Shown: one piece after another, positions 48,413 to 58,723 of the stretch
How the letters are laid out: every line of letters starts with the position of its first letter
Numbering within the stretch: the stretch's first letter is position 1
NCBI GenBank assembly: GCA_016720925.1
Contig: JADKJR010000004.1
Coordinates: 310,001 to 374,000, forward strand
Source of the DNA: Betaproteobacteria bacterium
Lineage (GTDB): Bacteria > Pseudomonadota > Gammaproteobacteria > Burkholderiales > Usitatibacteraceae
DNA length: 64,000 nt
Direction of reading: 5' to 3'
Made by a program: the position numbers and the translations under genes
The notes under the pieces: model-generated
What the model was told of the DNA's origin: nothing
What the model saw: the letters and a program-made list of their open reading frames with translations, nothing else
Databases searched by the model: none

Positions 48413-50891
48413 ATGAACATTTCCCCCGAACTCTGGCGCCAGATCGACCCGCTGCTGACCGATGCGCTCGACATGGACGATGTCGCGCGCGCGGCGTGGC
48501 TGCAGAATCTCGACCAAACCCATCCGCAACTCTCGCCACTCGTCAGAAAAATGCTGGCCGCGCACGACCGCGCCGAGCGCTCGCAGGAACTGGAGACGGT
48601 GCCAAGGCTGGCATCATCCCCGCCAACGTCGAGCGCGTTTACCGCCGGCCAACGGGTCGGCCCGTTCAGCCTGGTACGCGTGCTCGGGCGTGGCGGCATG
48701 GGCGAAGTGTGGCTGGCCAATCAGGCGGATGGCCGGATCGAGCGCGACGTCGCGCTCAAACTACCGACGGTTTACCTGCATAGCGACGTCTGGCGCGAAC
48801 GCCTGCGCCGCGAACGCGACATCCTGGCCAAACTCACGCATCCGAATATCGCAAAATTATTCGATGCCGGCGTCAGCGACGAAGAAGGCAGCCGCGGACA
48901 ACCCTATCTGGCGCTGGAATGCATCGAAGGTGATTCGCTCATCGAGTTTGCCAAAAAAGGCAAATTGCCGATCACGGAGCGCCTGAAACTGTTCCAGCAG
49001 ATACTCGCCGCCGTCGCGCATGCGCATCACCACCTCGTCGTCCACCGCGACCTCAAACCGGCCAACATCCTCATCGACCAAAGCGGGCAGGTGAAGTTAC
49101 TGGATTTCGGCATTGCCAAACTGATTGACGACGGCGCCGACGCGAATGCGGCGGCCGACCTCACGCAGATGGGCGGGCGGATAATGACCCTGCGCTACGC
49201 TGCGCCCGAACAGGTAGCCGATGGCGTCATCAGCACCGGCACCGACGTCTACGCACTCGGCGTGATCCTGCACGAACTGGTCACCGGCCTGTCACCGTAT
49301 CGCGCGGTACGCGAAGGCCGGGCCTTCAAGGAAGCCGCGCTGCTGGGGGAGGAGATCGCCGTGCCCTCATCACTGGCCATGACGGTTGCGGCGGCGAACG
49401 AGCGCAGACTTGCCACGGCAAGGCTGTTGTCCCGGCAGGTCGGCGGTGACCTGGACGCCATACTGCTGAAGGCAATGCGCAGGAACCCGGCCAATCGCTA
49501 CGCCTCGGTCGAGCAATTCGATGACGACATCCAGCGGCACCTGGAAAGCCGGCCGGTGAAAGCACGTGAAGGCACCTGGCGTTACCTGGCCTCGCGCACT
49601 TTCGCACGACACAAGCTGCCAATCGCCGCTGCCGCAGCCGTGCTATTGACGATGATTGCCGGACTGGTGCTTGTCGAACAGCAGCGCCGGATCGTGGTGG
49701 CCGAAAAGGCGAGGGCAGAGAAGCACTTTGCCAGTGTGAGGCAGCTCGCCAACGCTTTTGTGTTCGATGTTGACCGTGAAATCGAACACCTTGCCGGCGC
49801 GCTCAAGGCAAGGCAATCGTTGGTAGCGACGGCGTTGAATTACCTGGACAGCCTTGCCAGCGAGTCCGACAAGGACCCGAAGCTCGCTGCGGAACTTGCC
49901 GCCGCGTACCGCCGCATCGCCGACATTCAGGGCGGCCCGATGGCGGCGAGCCTGGGAATGATGTCCGATTCGTTGGCCAATTACGAGAAGAGCAAGGTAC
50001 TATTTGTGGCGCTCGGCGACCGCCTCTCGCTGGATATCAGCGTGCAGCGCGAGCACCGGGCACTTCGCACGACACTCGCGCGCGCCTATGCACTGCGGCT
50101 CGATGGCCGGTGGCGGGAGAATATGGCGGCCGCCGTGCAACTGGCCGAACTGGTTGCTGCGATGAACGGCACAGGCCTGCCCGATCGCGTACTTGTGGCC
50201 GGTTTGCTCGCTGAACAGGCCAATCTGACCCACCTAAATGACCCGCATCTGACCGAGTCCGGCACGGTTATGACGCCGGAAAAACAGATCACCAAGGCCA
50301 TTGGTCTGATTGAGGCGCTGGCGCAGGAATTCCCAATGGATTTGACGGTTCAGGAACAGCTCGCTTCCATCTATGATCGCGCCGCCAGTATTTTTTCGGG
50401 AGACGAGCGGACACCCGCCAAGGTTGCGACAGGAATCGAGTTTCGCAAGAAGTCGAACGCTCAACGTGCCAAGCTTGTGCAGAATTATCCCGACAACACT
50501 CAGTACGCCGGCTCGCTGGCGCTGGGAACGGGGCTGCTTGCCCGCCTGCTGGAGAAGTCCGGTCAATACGTCGAGGCCGAGGAGGCAATTTCCACCGCAT
50601 TGCGGATGATCAGGAAGGTGGTTTCGAAAGACGAAAAAACGCGGCTGACCGCATGCTCATCCTCGCCGGACTCTCTTTGCATACCAAGATTTCTTATCGG
50701 CAAGGCGCTACTGAAAAGGCGATCCGATTAGGGCGCGAGGTTTCAGTGCGGCGTGCCCGTTGCTCAATGACGCGGTTGCAGTGTTGGATGAAGTCAAAAA
50801 AGTTTCGCTGCTGGATCGCACCGAGGAAGCAGAATACCGCGAGGGCCTCACGCGTTGTCGCGCCGAATTGAACAAGCTCGGCGTGCGTTAA
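48413..50891 (+). CDS. Ser/Thr protein kinase, tandem copy 2 (two frame breaks near the 3' end)
   Basis: Paralogue of the preceding kinase, 18 bp downstream of its stop. The first ~965 bp are almost identical to copy 1, with the same LGRGGMGEVW, HRDLKPANIL and DFGIAKLI. After about residue 322 it diverges (transmembrane helix kept; C-terminal helical region only moderately similar). The frame is lost near 50640, where one extra A in the A6 run restores GCGGCTGACCGCATG in frame, and again near 50745. The corrected end reads LLDRTEEAEYREGLTRCRAE and stops at 50891, a total of about 826 residues. Same kinase, different sensor: the pair may respond to different cues. Confidence 0.9.
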
Positions 50892-51051
50892 GCGCAATTT
50901 GCCTATAACAGGTGCGCGTTTCGCCGGCCGACCGGCTTCTGCCCCTGAATATTTGCGGACGTGAGGCGGAATTTTCCAGCGTAATCCGTTTGGTGAGATG
51001 CAGGGGCATTATGCGAAGCCCCGGCGCATCGACCATCGAATGAGGCCACCC

Positions 51052-51513
51052 ATGAAAAAGTACATACTGTTTGTCCTGCTCGCCAGTGTCTTTTCCCTTA
51101 ACGCCAGCGCCGACTGGGATCCGGTGCGCGAGGCCCGCGACCAGGCCGAACAAAAGGCGCATAAGGAACGGGTCGCACGCGACAAGGCCGCGCACGACAA
51201 AAAGATGCGCGAGGCCAGCCAGAAACACATGCGCGCCTACCTCGGGAAGGATGCCGTCGGCAAGTCGGATGCCGATGTCGAGCGCATCTACAACAAGCGC
51301 CAGTCCGATACCGTGAATCAGGCTGCTGCCGTTGAAGCCGCGATGAAGAAATCTGCGGGCCAGTCGAAAAAAAGCGGCGACGCGGCAGGCATGGAGCAAA
51401 GCGATGCGGCCATGAAAGCCATGTACGGCAAATCGATGAACGACATCGCCAACATGTCCGACAAGGAACGCGACGCATTTGTCGCGAATATGCAGAAGCA
51501 ATACGGCAAATAG
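51052..51513 (+). CDS. Small exported charged helical protein, function unknown
   Basis: 153 residues from the ATG at 51052 (MKKYILFVLLASVFSLNASA, clear signal peptide cleaved before DWDPV). The rest is highly charged and rich in Lys, Ala and Asp with heptad-like helical character (REARDQAEQKAHKERVARDK), then KYGKSMNDIANMSDKERDAF-like segments ending MQKQYGK. No domain is recognised. It probably sits in the periplasm as an extended or coiled-coil protein. It is followed by palindromic element D. Confidence 0.75.
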   Translation: MKKYILFVLLASVFSLNASADWDPVREARDQAEQKAHKERVARDKAAHDKKMREASQKHMRAYLGKDAVGKSDADVERIYNKRQSDTVNQAAAVEAAMKKSAGQSKKSGDAAGMEQSDAAMKAMYGKSMNDIANMSDKERDAFVANMQKQYGK

Positions 51514-51808
51514 CGGTTCACCGTCGCCGTGCGGGCGGGCCTTTGCATGCAGCGACGTTGCTCGACCGTCTGAAGCTCAACCATTGCAGGCGCTAAACAC
51601 AAGCACTGGTGCGGCTTACAGGCCAATAATGACCTGAAATCCACTCCAGTGCTTGAGTTTGACTGGCAAACACTACCCATCCGTTGCGCGATGCTGTTTC
51701 CAGACAGGCGCTTGTGGCGGAAACCCCGCCCAACTTCCGTTCAATGGGTATGGCGACTGTTTCCTGGTCCCGTCACGGGCAATTCAAAGAGAACGGAATG
51801 GGCAACGC
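51514..51808. other. Intergenic region with palindromic element D
   Basis: About 295 bp without a supported gene. Element D is at 51594-51660. The rest holds nothing I can name. Confidence 0.5.
51594..51660 (+). repeat. Dispersed palindromic element, copy D
   Basis: AAGCACTGG pairs perfectly with CCAGTGCTT, flanked by AAACAC and GAGTTT. The core CAGGCCAATAATGACCTG forms its own small hairpin (CAGG/CCTG). Confidence 0.8.
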
Positions 51809-52060
51809 ATGAACCCGCTGACTCGAATCGTCTTTTGCGCAGTGATCGCAGTGTCGATGCCGCCGGCCATCGCGGCGGCGCCGCAGACGATCAGCGGCGC
51901 GATTAGCGTCGAACCGCGCGCGATCGGTGCTGGGCATGTGATGGTGTTTCGATTTGACAGCCCGATCACCGCCGAAGGTGCGGCGACCGCGCTCGATGCC
52001 GCGCTTAATGCCGCGGCGACGGTCACGCTGACGCGTGCAGGCCAGGCACTGCGGCCGTAG
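51809..52060 (+). pseudogene. Truncated GAGH-module exported protein
   Basis: 83 residues. A signal peptide (MNPLTRIVFCAVIAVSMPPA) is followed by TISGAISVEPRAIGAGHVMV and FRFDSPITAEG. This matches the start of the TVEPR-GAGH module that precedes dockerin repeats in 58724-61770 and 61928-64000, but it stops before the second half and the dockerin. It ends 12 bp before half element H. Probably a remnant; a short functional protein is less likely. Confidence 0.65.
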
Positions 52061-52072
52061 ATGTACGAGGCA

Positions 52073-52092
52073 GAACACAAGCACTGGCGCGG
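52073..52092 (+). repeat. Palindromic element, half copy H
   Basis: Only the left arm, AACACAAGCACTGGCGCGG, is present. No matching right arm follows, so this copy looks truncated together with the gene remnant before it. Confidence 0.6.
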
Positions 52093-52271
52093 ATGAGCGT
52101 GCGTATGGGTCATGTCATGCGGTATGGCGAATGACGCGCGAGTCCGGGAGTCATGAAGGGTGCGAGGCGGCGCGCATTTCCGGCGGAAATTGCACGCCCG
52201 CGCTGGAATGAGATGGAAGCGAGTTGTCTGGTTGATTGCGGCGACACATTTTTTTTGAAATTGGAGACACC

Positions 52272-54224
52272 ATGTTCATGAAGGGTTTTCAAAAACTGGC
52301 AATCGTTCTGGCAATCGCGTTCGTCTGCCTCGTCGCGGGAGAAGGCCGCGCGCAGGTTCCGCAAACCATCAACTACCAGGGCTACCTCACCAATGCCGCC
52401 GGCCAGCCGGTGAACGCGCCGGTGAACCTGACCTTCAGGCTATACACCGCGGCATCAGGTGGCTCAGCTATCTGGACGGAGACGCAGTCGAATTTGAGCG
52501 TCACCAACGGCATCTACAACGCCGTGCTGGGCAGCGTCACGCCGTTCAGCCTTCCGTTCAACACGCCATACTTCCTCAGCTTGCAGGTCAACAGCGATGC
52601 CGAGATGACGGTTCGTCAGCCGCTAAGCGCGGTACCTTATGCGCAGCGCGCCGTGACCGCCGAGGCGCTGGCTTCCGTCGCGACCGTCGCGACCTCTCAA
52701 CTCACGGGCACGATTGCCAGTGCCCAGTTGCCGGCGACGCAACTTCTGCCCACCGCCGCATGCGCTGACAAGGAAATCCCGCAGTGGAATGGCAAGGCGT
52801 GGATCTGTGCGCCGGCGACTGGCGGCGGCATCACCAGCATCGCGACCGGCGCGGGACTGACCGGTGGACCAATCACCACCACCGGAACGATCAGCCTGCT
52901 CGACACCCAACTGCTTCCCAAAGATGCCTGCGCCGAGAATCAGATTTCAAAGTGGGACGGCAAGGGCTGGGTATGCAGTTCCGGCACGCCAGGCCCCGCA
53001 GGCCCGGCCGGGCCGCAAGGCATTCCGGGCGTGGCCGGGCCTGCCGGTCCGCAAGGCCCCGCCGGCACGATATTGACGCTTCCGCAGTTGCAGGGAATGT
53101 TCTTGCAGTCGAGTATTGTGCAGGCGCCGCAGGCGACGTCGCTGACGGCCGCGGATAGCGCCGCGGGCGTCGGCACATATAGCTCGCTCACCATCGGCGC
53201 CGACGGATTGCCGGTGATCTCGTATTTCGACAGCAATAATGGTGACCTCAAGGTGACCAAGTGCGGCAACGCGGCCTGCTCGGCGGGCAACACGATCACC
53301 CCGGTTGACACGTCCGGGTTTGTGGGGCAGCACACCTCGATGACCATCGGCGCCGACGGGCTGCCGGTGATTTCGTACTACGACATGACCAATGGCGATC
53401 TCAAGGTGGCGAAGTGCGGCAATGCGGCTTGCACTGCAGGCAACACGATCACGGCCGTGGACACGGTGGGCGACGTAGGCCATTACACCTCGATTGTCAT
53501 TGGCGCGGATGGATTGCCCGTGATTGCCTACTACGACGTCACCAACGCCGATCCTAAAGTGGCGAAGTGCGGCAATGCGTCGTGTTCGGCGGGCAACACC
53601 GTCACCACTGTCGACCCGGTTGCGTTCGTGGGTGCGTACGCCGCGATTGCAATCGGCGCCAACGGGCTGCCGGTGATTTCGTTTCGCGCCGTTGGCGGTA
53701 TCAGGTTGGCAAGATGCGGCAATGCGGCCTGTTCAACCGGTAACATCCTGGGCACGATGGCCGGGTTCGGCGGCAAGGCTTTTAGTAGCCCAATTAGCCT
53801 GTTGACTATTGGCGCCGACGGAATGCCGACACTTTTGTACGTGGAGGTCGATGCAGGTGTGGGCAGCCTGAATCTGGCGAAATGCAGCGTCCCCTCGTGC
53901 GTCGCAGCGGGTGTCGTCGCCGATCTCGGGCTCGTTGCTGGAGTTCCCCGCGGAATCTCGATGACTACGGGTGTCGACGGGTTGCCTGTGATTGCGTACA
54001 TGGATGCCAACAACCTCAAAGTGGTGAAGTGCGGCAACGTATCGTGTTCGGCTGCCAACAGCAGCAGCGATTTGGGGGATGTCGGAAGTACCGGCGGATA
54101 CCCATCCATCAATATCGGCACCGATGGGCTGCCCGTGATTTCATATTTCGATGGCACCACCAATTCCCTCAAGGTGGCGAAGTGCGCCAATACGTTCTGC
54201 GTGGCGGCTTACAGGCAGCGATAA
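52272..54224 (+). CDS. Exported collagen-like protein with repeated LPVISYYD units (paralogue 1)
   Basis: Secreted modular protein of 650 residues. ATG 52272 follows TTGGAGACACC, a leader identical in all three paralogues. The signal peptide ends GEGRAQ. A constant N-terminal domain (VPQTINYQGYLTNAAGQPVN, YFLSLQVNSDAEM) is followed by a short collagen-like stretch of GPAGPAGPQGIPG triplets. About eight repeats of roughly 48 residues come next, built on IGADGLPVISYYDMTNGDLK and VAKCGNAACSAGNT, which may form a propeller. Two Cys per repeat could make disulfides. It lacks the S74 end of its paralogues. Confidence 0.85.
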   Translation: MFMKGFQKLAIVLAIAFVCLVAGEGRAQVPQTINYQGYLTNAAGQPVNAPVNLTFRLYTAASGGSAIWTETQSNLSVTNGIYNAVLGSVTPFSLPFNTPYFLSLQVNSDAEMTVRQPLSAVPYAQRAVTAEALASVATVATSQLTGTIASAQLPATQLLPTAACADKEIPQWNGKAWICAPATGGGITSIATGAGLTGGPITTTGTISLLDTQLLPKDACAENQISKWDGKGWVCSSGTPGPAGPAGPQGIPGVAGPAGPQGPAGTILTLPQLQGMFLQSSIVQAPQATSLTAADSAAGVGTYSSLTIGADGLPVISYFDSNNGDLKVTKCGNAACSAGNTITPVDTSGFVGQHTSMTIGADGLPVISYYDMTNGDLKVAKCGNAACTAGNTITAVDTVGDVGHYTSIVIGADGLPVIAYYDVTNADPKVAKCGNASCSAGNTVTTVDPVAFVGAYAAIAIGANGLPVISFRAVGGIRLARCGNAACSTGNILGTMAGFGGKAFSSPISLLTIGADGMPTLLYVEVDAGVGSLNLAKCSVPSCVAAGVVADLGLVAGVPRGISMTTGVDGLPVIAYMDANNLKVVKCGNVSCSAANSSSDLGDVGSTGGYPSINIGTDGLPVISYFDGTTNSLKVAKCANTFCVAAYRQR

Positions 54225-54529
54225 AACTTTGGGTTGGACGAATTTGCGCCGTTGTTTCGCGTGGATGAAAGGGTTGATCGCCCTGCTCGGGTAACACCGC
54301 GGCAGTGACCAGGCAGGCCGCAATGCATCTGCGCATGTTCAATCAAGAAAAATGTCCTGTCGGCTTTTGCCGCTCGATCTCGTTTGAATGAATGAAACGC
54401 CTTGCGGCGGCTGCATTGTGCTGACTTGGGTAAACACAAGAACTGGCGCGGCGTTTCAGGCATTAATGGCCGGATATCCGCGCCAATGCTTGAGTTTTGC
54501 CTTGTCGACCGACCGAGATTGGAGACACC
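54225..54529. other. Intergenic region with a tract shared with 56518-56655
   Basis: About 305 bp without a supported gene. The part from 54375 to 54500 (including element E) is repeated at 56518-56655 before the next paralogue, so gene and upstream flank were duplicated together. Confidence 0.7.
54431..54497 (+). repeat. Dispersed palindromic element, copy E
   Basis: Left arm AAACACAAGAACTGGCGCGG, core TTTCAGGCATTAATGGCC, right arm CCGCGCCAATGCTTGAGTTTT. It ends 33 bp before the start codon of paralogue 2. Confidence 0.8.
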
Positions 54530-56473
54530 ATGCGCACCCGAATCCTGAAATCCTTTCTGCCAATCCTGGTGATCGCCATCGCATGGTTTTCAATGCGGGC
54601 GGCGCACGCACAAATCCCGCAGACCATCAACTATCAGGGCTACATCACCAACAGTGCCAGCCAGCCGGTGAATGCGGCGGTAAGTATCACGTTCCGCCTC
54701 TACAAGGAGGCATCAACCGGATCGCCGGTATGGACCGAAACGCAAAGCGGCATAGGCGTAAGCAATGGCATTTTCAACGCGGTGCTGGGCAGCGTCTCGG
54801 CGTTAAGCCTCCCGTTCAATGTCCCGTATTTCCTGAGCCTGCAAGTCAATAGTGATGCCGAGATGGCGGTTCGCCAGCCGTTGAGCGCGGTGCCGTATGC
54901 GCAGCGCGCGGTGACCGCGGAAACGCTGGCGGCAGGCGCCACCATTGCGACATCGCAACTCACCGGAACAATTGGCGCCGGCCAGTTTGCCGCCACGCAA
55001 CTTCTCCCCACCACGCCTTGTGGAACGGCCGAGACGGCGATATGGAACGGTTCTGCCTGGAGCTGTGGGGTGGGTACGCCCGGCCCCAAGGGCGACACCG
55101 GCGTTGCCGGGCCGCCAGGCATTCAAGGCTTGATTGGCTTGACGGGGCCAGCGGGTCCGACTGGACCAATTGGCCCGCAAGGTGTTCCGGGGTCGGTCAC
55201 GAGCATTACCGCGGGCGGCGGCCTGACCGGCGGCACCATCACTTCGACCGGCACCATTGAAATCGATCCCGAATCGAATGTGCTGAAGAACAATTTTTTC
55301 AAGTTTGGCGGCAATCTATTCGGCCTTGGCACGGTCGCGAAAATGGGCACGACGACGATGGTGCCGGTGGAAATCGTGGTCAACAACTTGCGGGCGCTGC
55401 GCATCGAACCCAACGCCACCAGCCCCAATATTGCGCTGGGTCATTCAGCAAATGTCGCGGGTGGCACCGGTATTGTCGGCGCAACCGTCTCGGGAGGCGG
55501 CGAAGACTCGGTGCTGATGAATATTGCCGACCAATCCTACGCAACCGTGGGCGGAGGCAGCGCGAATTACGCGCGGGGATTGTATGCAACGGTCAGTGGC
55601 GGGCGGGTCAACACGATCAGTTCCCAGGATGCGACCATCAGCGGCGGCGCCGGCAATGAAGCCACCAATAACTCGGCGGCCATCGGTGGAGGGCTAATCA
55701 ACAAAGCCTACGGCTTCGGTGCGACCGTGCCGGGCGGGGGCTACAACCAGGCAACAGGTTCATACAGTTTCGCCGCCGGCTTTCAGAGCGTCGCCAGTAA
55801 TCAAAGTGCGACGGTCGGCGGAGGTGAAGGCAATGCCGCAAGCGGCTACGCGGCAACCGTGCCCGGAGGTTCGGGCAACACCGCGCTGGGCAGCATGAGC
55901 TTTGCCGCCGGTCGCCAGGCCAAGGCAAACAGCGACGGCTGCTTCACATGGGCCGACAGCACCGACGCGCCATTTAACTGTGCAGTCCCGAATGCCTTCA
56001 TGGCCCGCGCTTCGGGCGGTGTGCAATTGCGCACCAGCGCAAATCTACTGACCGGCTGCAACATGGCGGCGGGTAGCGGCACCTGGACTTGCACCAGTTC
56101 CCGCGACACCAAGACTGATTTCATCAACATGAACCCGCTCGACGTATTGAAACGCGTTGTCGGTTTGCCGGTGACGCAATGGCGCTATCGATCTGAAACA
56201 AGCGGTGCGCGCCATGTCGGGCCGATGGCGGAGGATTTTCATGCCGCGTTCGGGTTGGGGATCAGCGATAAATCCATCAGCGTCGTCGATGCCAGTGGCG
56301 TCGCCTTCGCCGCCATTCAGGGGCTCTACAAACTCATCGAGGACAAAGACCGAGAAATCGCGCGATTGCAGAGCCTGGCCAGCGAGGTCGCGGTATTGCG
56401 CGGCATGGCCGGCGAGATGGATCGGTTGAAGGCTGAGCTGCTTGGCATCAGAAGGCGGCTTGCGATGGATTAG
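54530..56473 (+). CDS. Exported collagen-like protein with YadA-head-like repeats and S74 chaperone end (paralogue 2)
   Basis: Modular protein of 647 residues with the same leader, signal peptide (MRTRILKSFLPILVIAIAWF) and N-terminal domain (IPQTINYQGYITNSASQPVN) as its neighbours. A collagen-like linker (GPAGPTGPIGPQGVPG) precedes repeats of head type (SYATVGGGSANYARG, NQATGSYSFAAGFQSVASNQ). The C-terminus (SSRDTKTDFINMNPLDVLKR, GPMAEDFHAAFGLG) matches the S74 intramolecular chaperone domain, which trimerises beta-helical fibres and often cleaves itself. A coiled-coil tail follows. It likely forms a trimeric surface fibre. Confidence 0.87.
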   Translation: MRTRILKSFLPILVIAIAWFSMRAAHAQIPQTINYQGYITNSASQPVNAAVSITFRLYKEASTGSPVWTETQSGIGVSNGIFNAVLGSVSALSLPFNVPYFLSLQVNSDAEMAVRQPLSAVPYAQRAVTAETLAAGATIATSQLTGTIGAGQFAATQLLPTTPCGTAETAIWNGSAWSCGVGTPGPKGDTGVAGPPGIQGLIGLTGPAGPTGPIGPQGVPGSVTSITAGGGLTGGTITSTGTIEIDPESNVLKNNFFKFGGNLFGLGTVAKMGTTTMVPVEIVVNNLRALRIEPNATSPNIALGHSANVAGGTGIVGATVSGGGEDSVLMNIADQSYATVGGGSANYARGLYATVSGGRVNTISSQDATISGGAGNEATNNSAAIGGGLINKAYGFGATVPGGGYNQATGSYSFAAGFQSVASNQSATVGGGEGNAASGYAATVPGGSGNTALGSMSFAAGRQAKANSDGCFTWADSTDAPFNCAVPNAFMARASGGVQLRTSANLLTGCNMAAGSGTWTCTSSRDTKTDFINMNPLDVLKRVVGLPVTQWRYRSETSGARHVGPMAEDFHAAFGLGISDKSISVVDASGVAFAAIQGLYKLIEDKDREIARLQSLASEVAVLRGMAGEMDRLKAELLGIRRRLAMD

Positions 56474-56586
56474 CGCCACGCGCAATCCGCTGGGCTGTCA
56501 TGGCGGCATTTGTGCGCCGATCTCGTTTGAATGAATGAAACGCCTTGCGGCCACCTGGTTGTGCTGGCTTGACCAAACACAAACAC

Positions 56587-56655
56587 AAACACAAGCACTG
56601 GCGCGGCGTTTCAGGCATTAATGGCCGGACAGCCCCGCCAATGCTTGAATTGTGT
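56587..56655 (+). repeat. Dispersed palindromic element, copy F
   Basis: Left arm AACACAAGCACTGGCGCGG, core TTTCAGGCATTAATGGCCGG, right arm CCCGCCAATGCTTGAATTGTG. It sits 30 bp before paralogue 3, in a flank shared with copy E. Confidence 0.8.
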
Positions 56656-56684
56656 TTTGTGAGCGGACTGAAGTTGGAGACACC

Positions 56685-58704
56685 ATGCGCACCCGAATCC
56701 TGAAGATATTCCTGCCGATCCTGGTGATTGCCGTCGCATGGAGTGCAATGCGAGCAGCGCACGCACAAATCCCGCAGGCCATCAACTACCAGGGCTACCT
56801 CACCAACAGCACCAGCCAGCCGGTAAATGCGGCGGTCAATGTCACGTTCCGTCTCTATACCAAAGCGGTCGACGGCACACCCGTCTGGGAGGAAAAGCAA
56901 ATTGATATCAGCGTGACGAATGGCGTATTCAATGCGGTGCTGGGCAGCGTTTCAGCGTTGAGCCTGCCGTTCAACGTCCCGTATTTTCTGAGCCTGCAAG
57001 TCAACAGCGATGCCGAAATGGCAACGCGCCAGCCATTGGGCGCGGTGCCGTATGCGCTACGAACTGCGACTGCCGACGCGTTGGCCGCGGGGGCGACTAT
57101 TCCCGCCTCGCAACTCACCGGAACAATCGCCGGCAATCAGCTCGCTGCGACACAACTTCTGCCAACCGTGGCCTGCACGACAAACTACATACCGCAGTGG
57201 AATGGGTCGGCGTGGACCTGCGCGGCGGGAATGGCCGGGCCACAAGGTCCCGTTGGCCCGATCGGCCTGGGGCCAACCGGCCCGGCAGGGCCGACCGGTC
57301 CGCAAGGTCCGGCAGGCTCAGTGGATGCGGCCACCAATCTGACGCTGCCGGCATCCACGGCGACGCCAGGGCAACATCATGAAGGCAGGGGCCAGTGCGT
57401 TCATCCACAATTTCGGCACCTGCAACACCTTCATCGGCATCAACGCGGGCAATCTTGCACTGACGGCGGCAGCAACACCGGCCAGCGGCTTTACGCCTTG
57501 TCCGATCACCAGCGGCGGCAACAATACGGCCACCGGGCACAGCGCGCTGCTAAGCAACACCACCGGCAGCAACAATACCGCCAACGGTGTTGGCGCGCTG
57601 CTGGCCAATCTGTCCGGCAACAAACACCGCGCTGGGCGTGAATACAACTCGACCGCAACTCGCGGCAACAACACATCCGCAACCGGCAGCACAGCGCGCT
57701 TTATTTCAATACGACCGGCCACGGAAACACCGCCAACGGCGTAAATGCGCTTCAGAACAATACGATTGGTCACGAGAATACCGCCAGCGGCGTGAACGCG
57801 CTCATGACCAATTCGATTGGTCGCGGCAACACTGCCAGTGGCCTCGAATCACTCAAGAACAACACGAGGGCTTGGGAATTCCGCCAGCGGATATCAGGCG
57901 ACTGAGCAACATATGCCGGTGCAAATACCGCCAGCGGCACAGGCGCGGCAGAAGAACACGACCGGAGCGGTAAATACCGCGTTTGGATATCACGCGCTCT
58001 ATACCAACGTGGGCGGCGGCAGCAACACCGCGTTCGGCAGCGATGCGTTGCAGAACAACTCGACCGGCGGCGAAAATACTGCCGTTGGCAAAGGGGCGCT
58101 GAGCGACAACTCAACCGGCAGCAGAAATATTGCGCTCGGAATGCTGCAGGCATTGCACAATGGCGGGCGACAATATACATACCATCACATAGGCACCTTT
58201 GGCGACCCCTTCCGTGATTCATTGGCACTAATTCGCGTTTTCCAAAAGCGCACTTTCATCGCGGGAATCCGCGGCATCCAGCCCTCAAGCAGGCACGCCA
58301 TCCCGGTTCTCATCGAGAGCGATGGCCAACTCGGTACCGTCAACTCCTCCCGCCGCTTCAAAGACAACATCGCCGACATGGATGCCGCCAGCAGCGCGCT
58401 CATGCAACTGCGCCCGGTGACCTTTCTCTACAAGTCCGACCAGAACCCCGCAGGCCGATCGCTGCAGTACGGCCTCATCGCCGAGGAAGTCGCCGAGGTC
58501 TATCCGGGCCTGGTTGCACACTCCGCCGACGGGCAGATCGAGACGGTGATGTACCAGCACCTGCCGCCGATGCTGTTGAACGAAGTGCAGAAGCAGCATC
58601 GTGCCATCGAGAGCCTGCGCGTCCTCGTGCAAACCAAAGACCGCGAAATCGATGCCCTGAGACGCGACCTCATCGCGATCAAGAGAAAACTCGGACTCGA
58701 TTAG
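56685..58704 (+). CDS. Exported collagen-like, Hep/Hag-repeat and S74-end protein (paralogue 3, several frame breaks)
   Basis: Third paralogue: same TTGGAGACACC leader, signal peptide (MRTRILKIFLPILVIAVAWS) and N-terminal domain (IPQAINYQGYLTNSTSQPVN), then GPTGPAGPTGPQGPAG. Between 57350 and 57960 the frame changes at least four times. In the corrected frame the segment is a run of NTA(N/S)GxxAL units (SGGNNTATGHSALLSNTTGS; GHENTASGVNALMTN), the heptad style of trimeric autotransporter heads. The end (SSRRFKDNIADMDAASSALM, YGLIAEEVAEVYPGL) is an S74 chaperone domain plus coiled coil. One break can be removed by deleting a G at 57370, another by deleting an A near 57625. Either repeat-related errors or decay. 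Confidence 0.75.
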
Positions 58705-58723
58705 TGCAAACCATGCGGAGCCA

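Noticed and set aside
54530..58704. Prophage tail-fibre cluster (S74 chaperone domains)
   Set aside because: No other phage genes are near; the genes have Sec signal peptides and stand among secreted proteins, so S74 serves surface fibres here.
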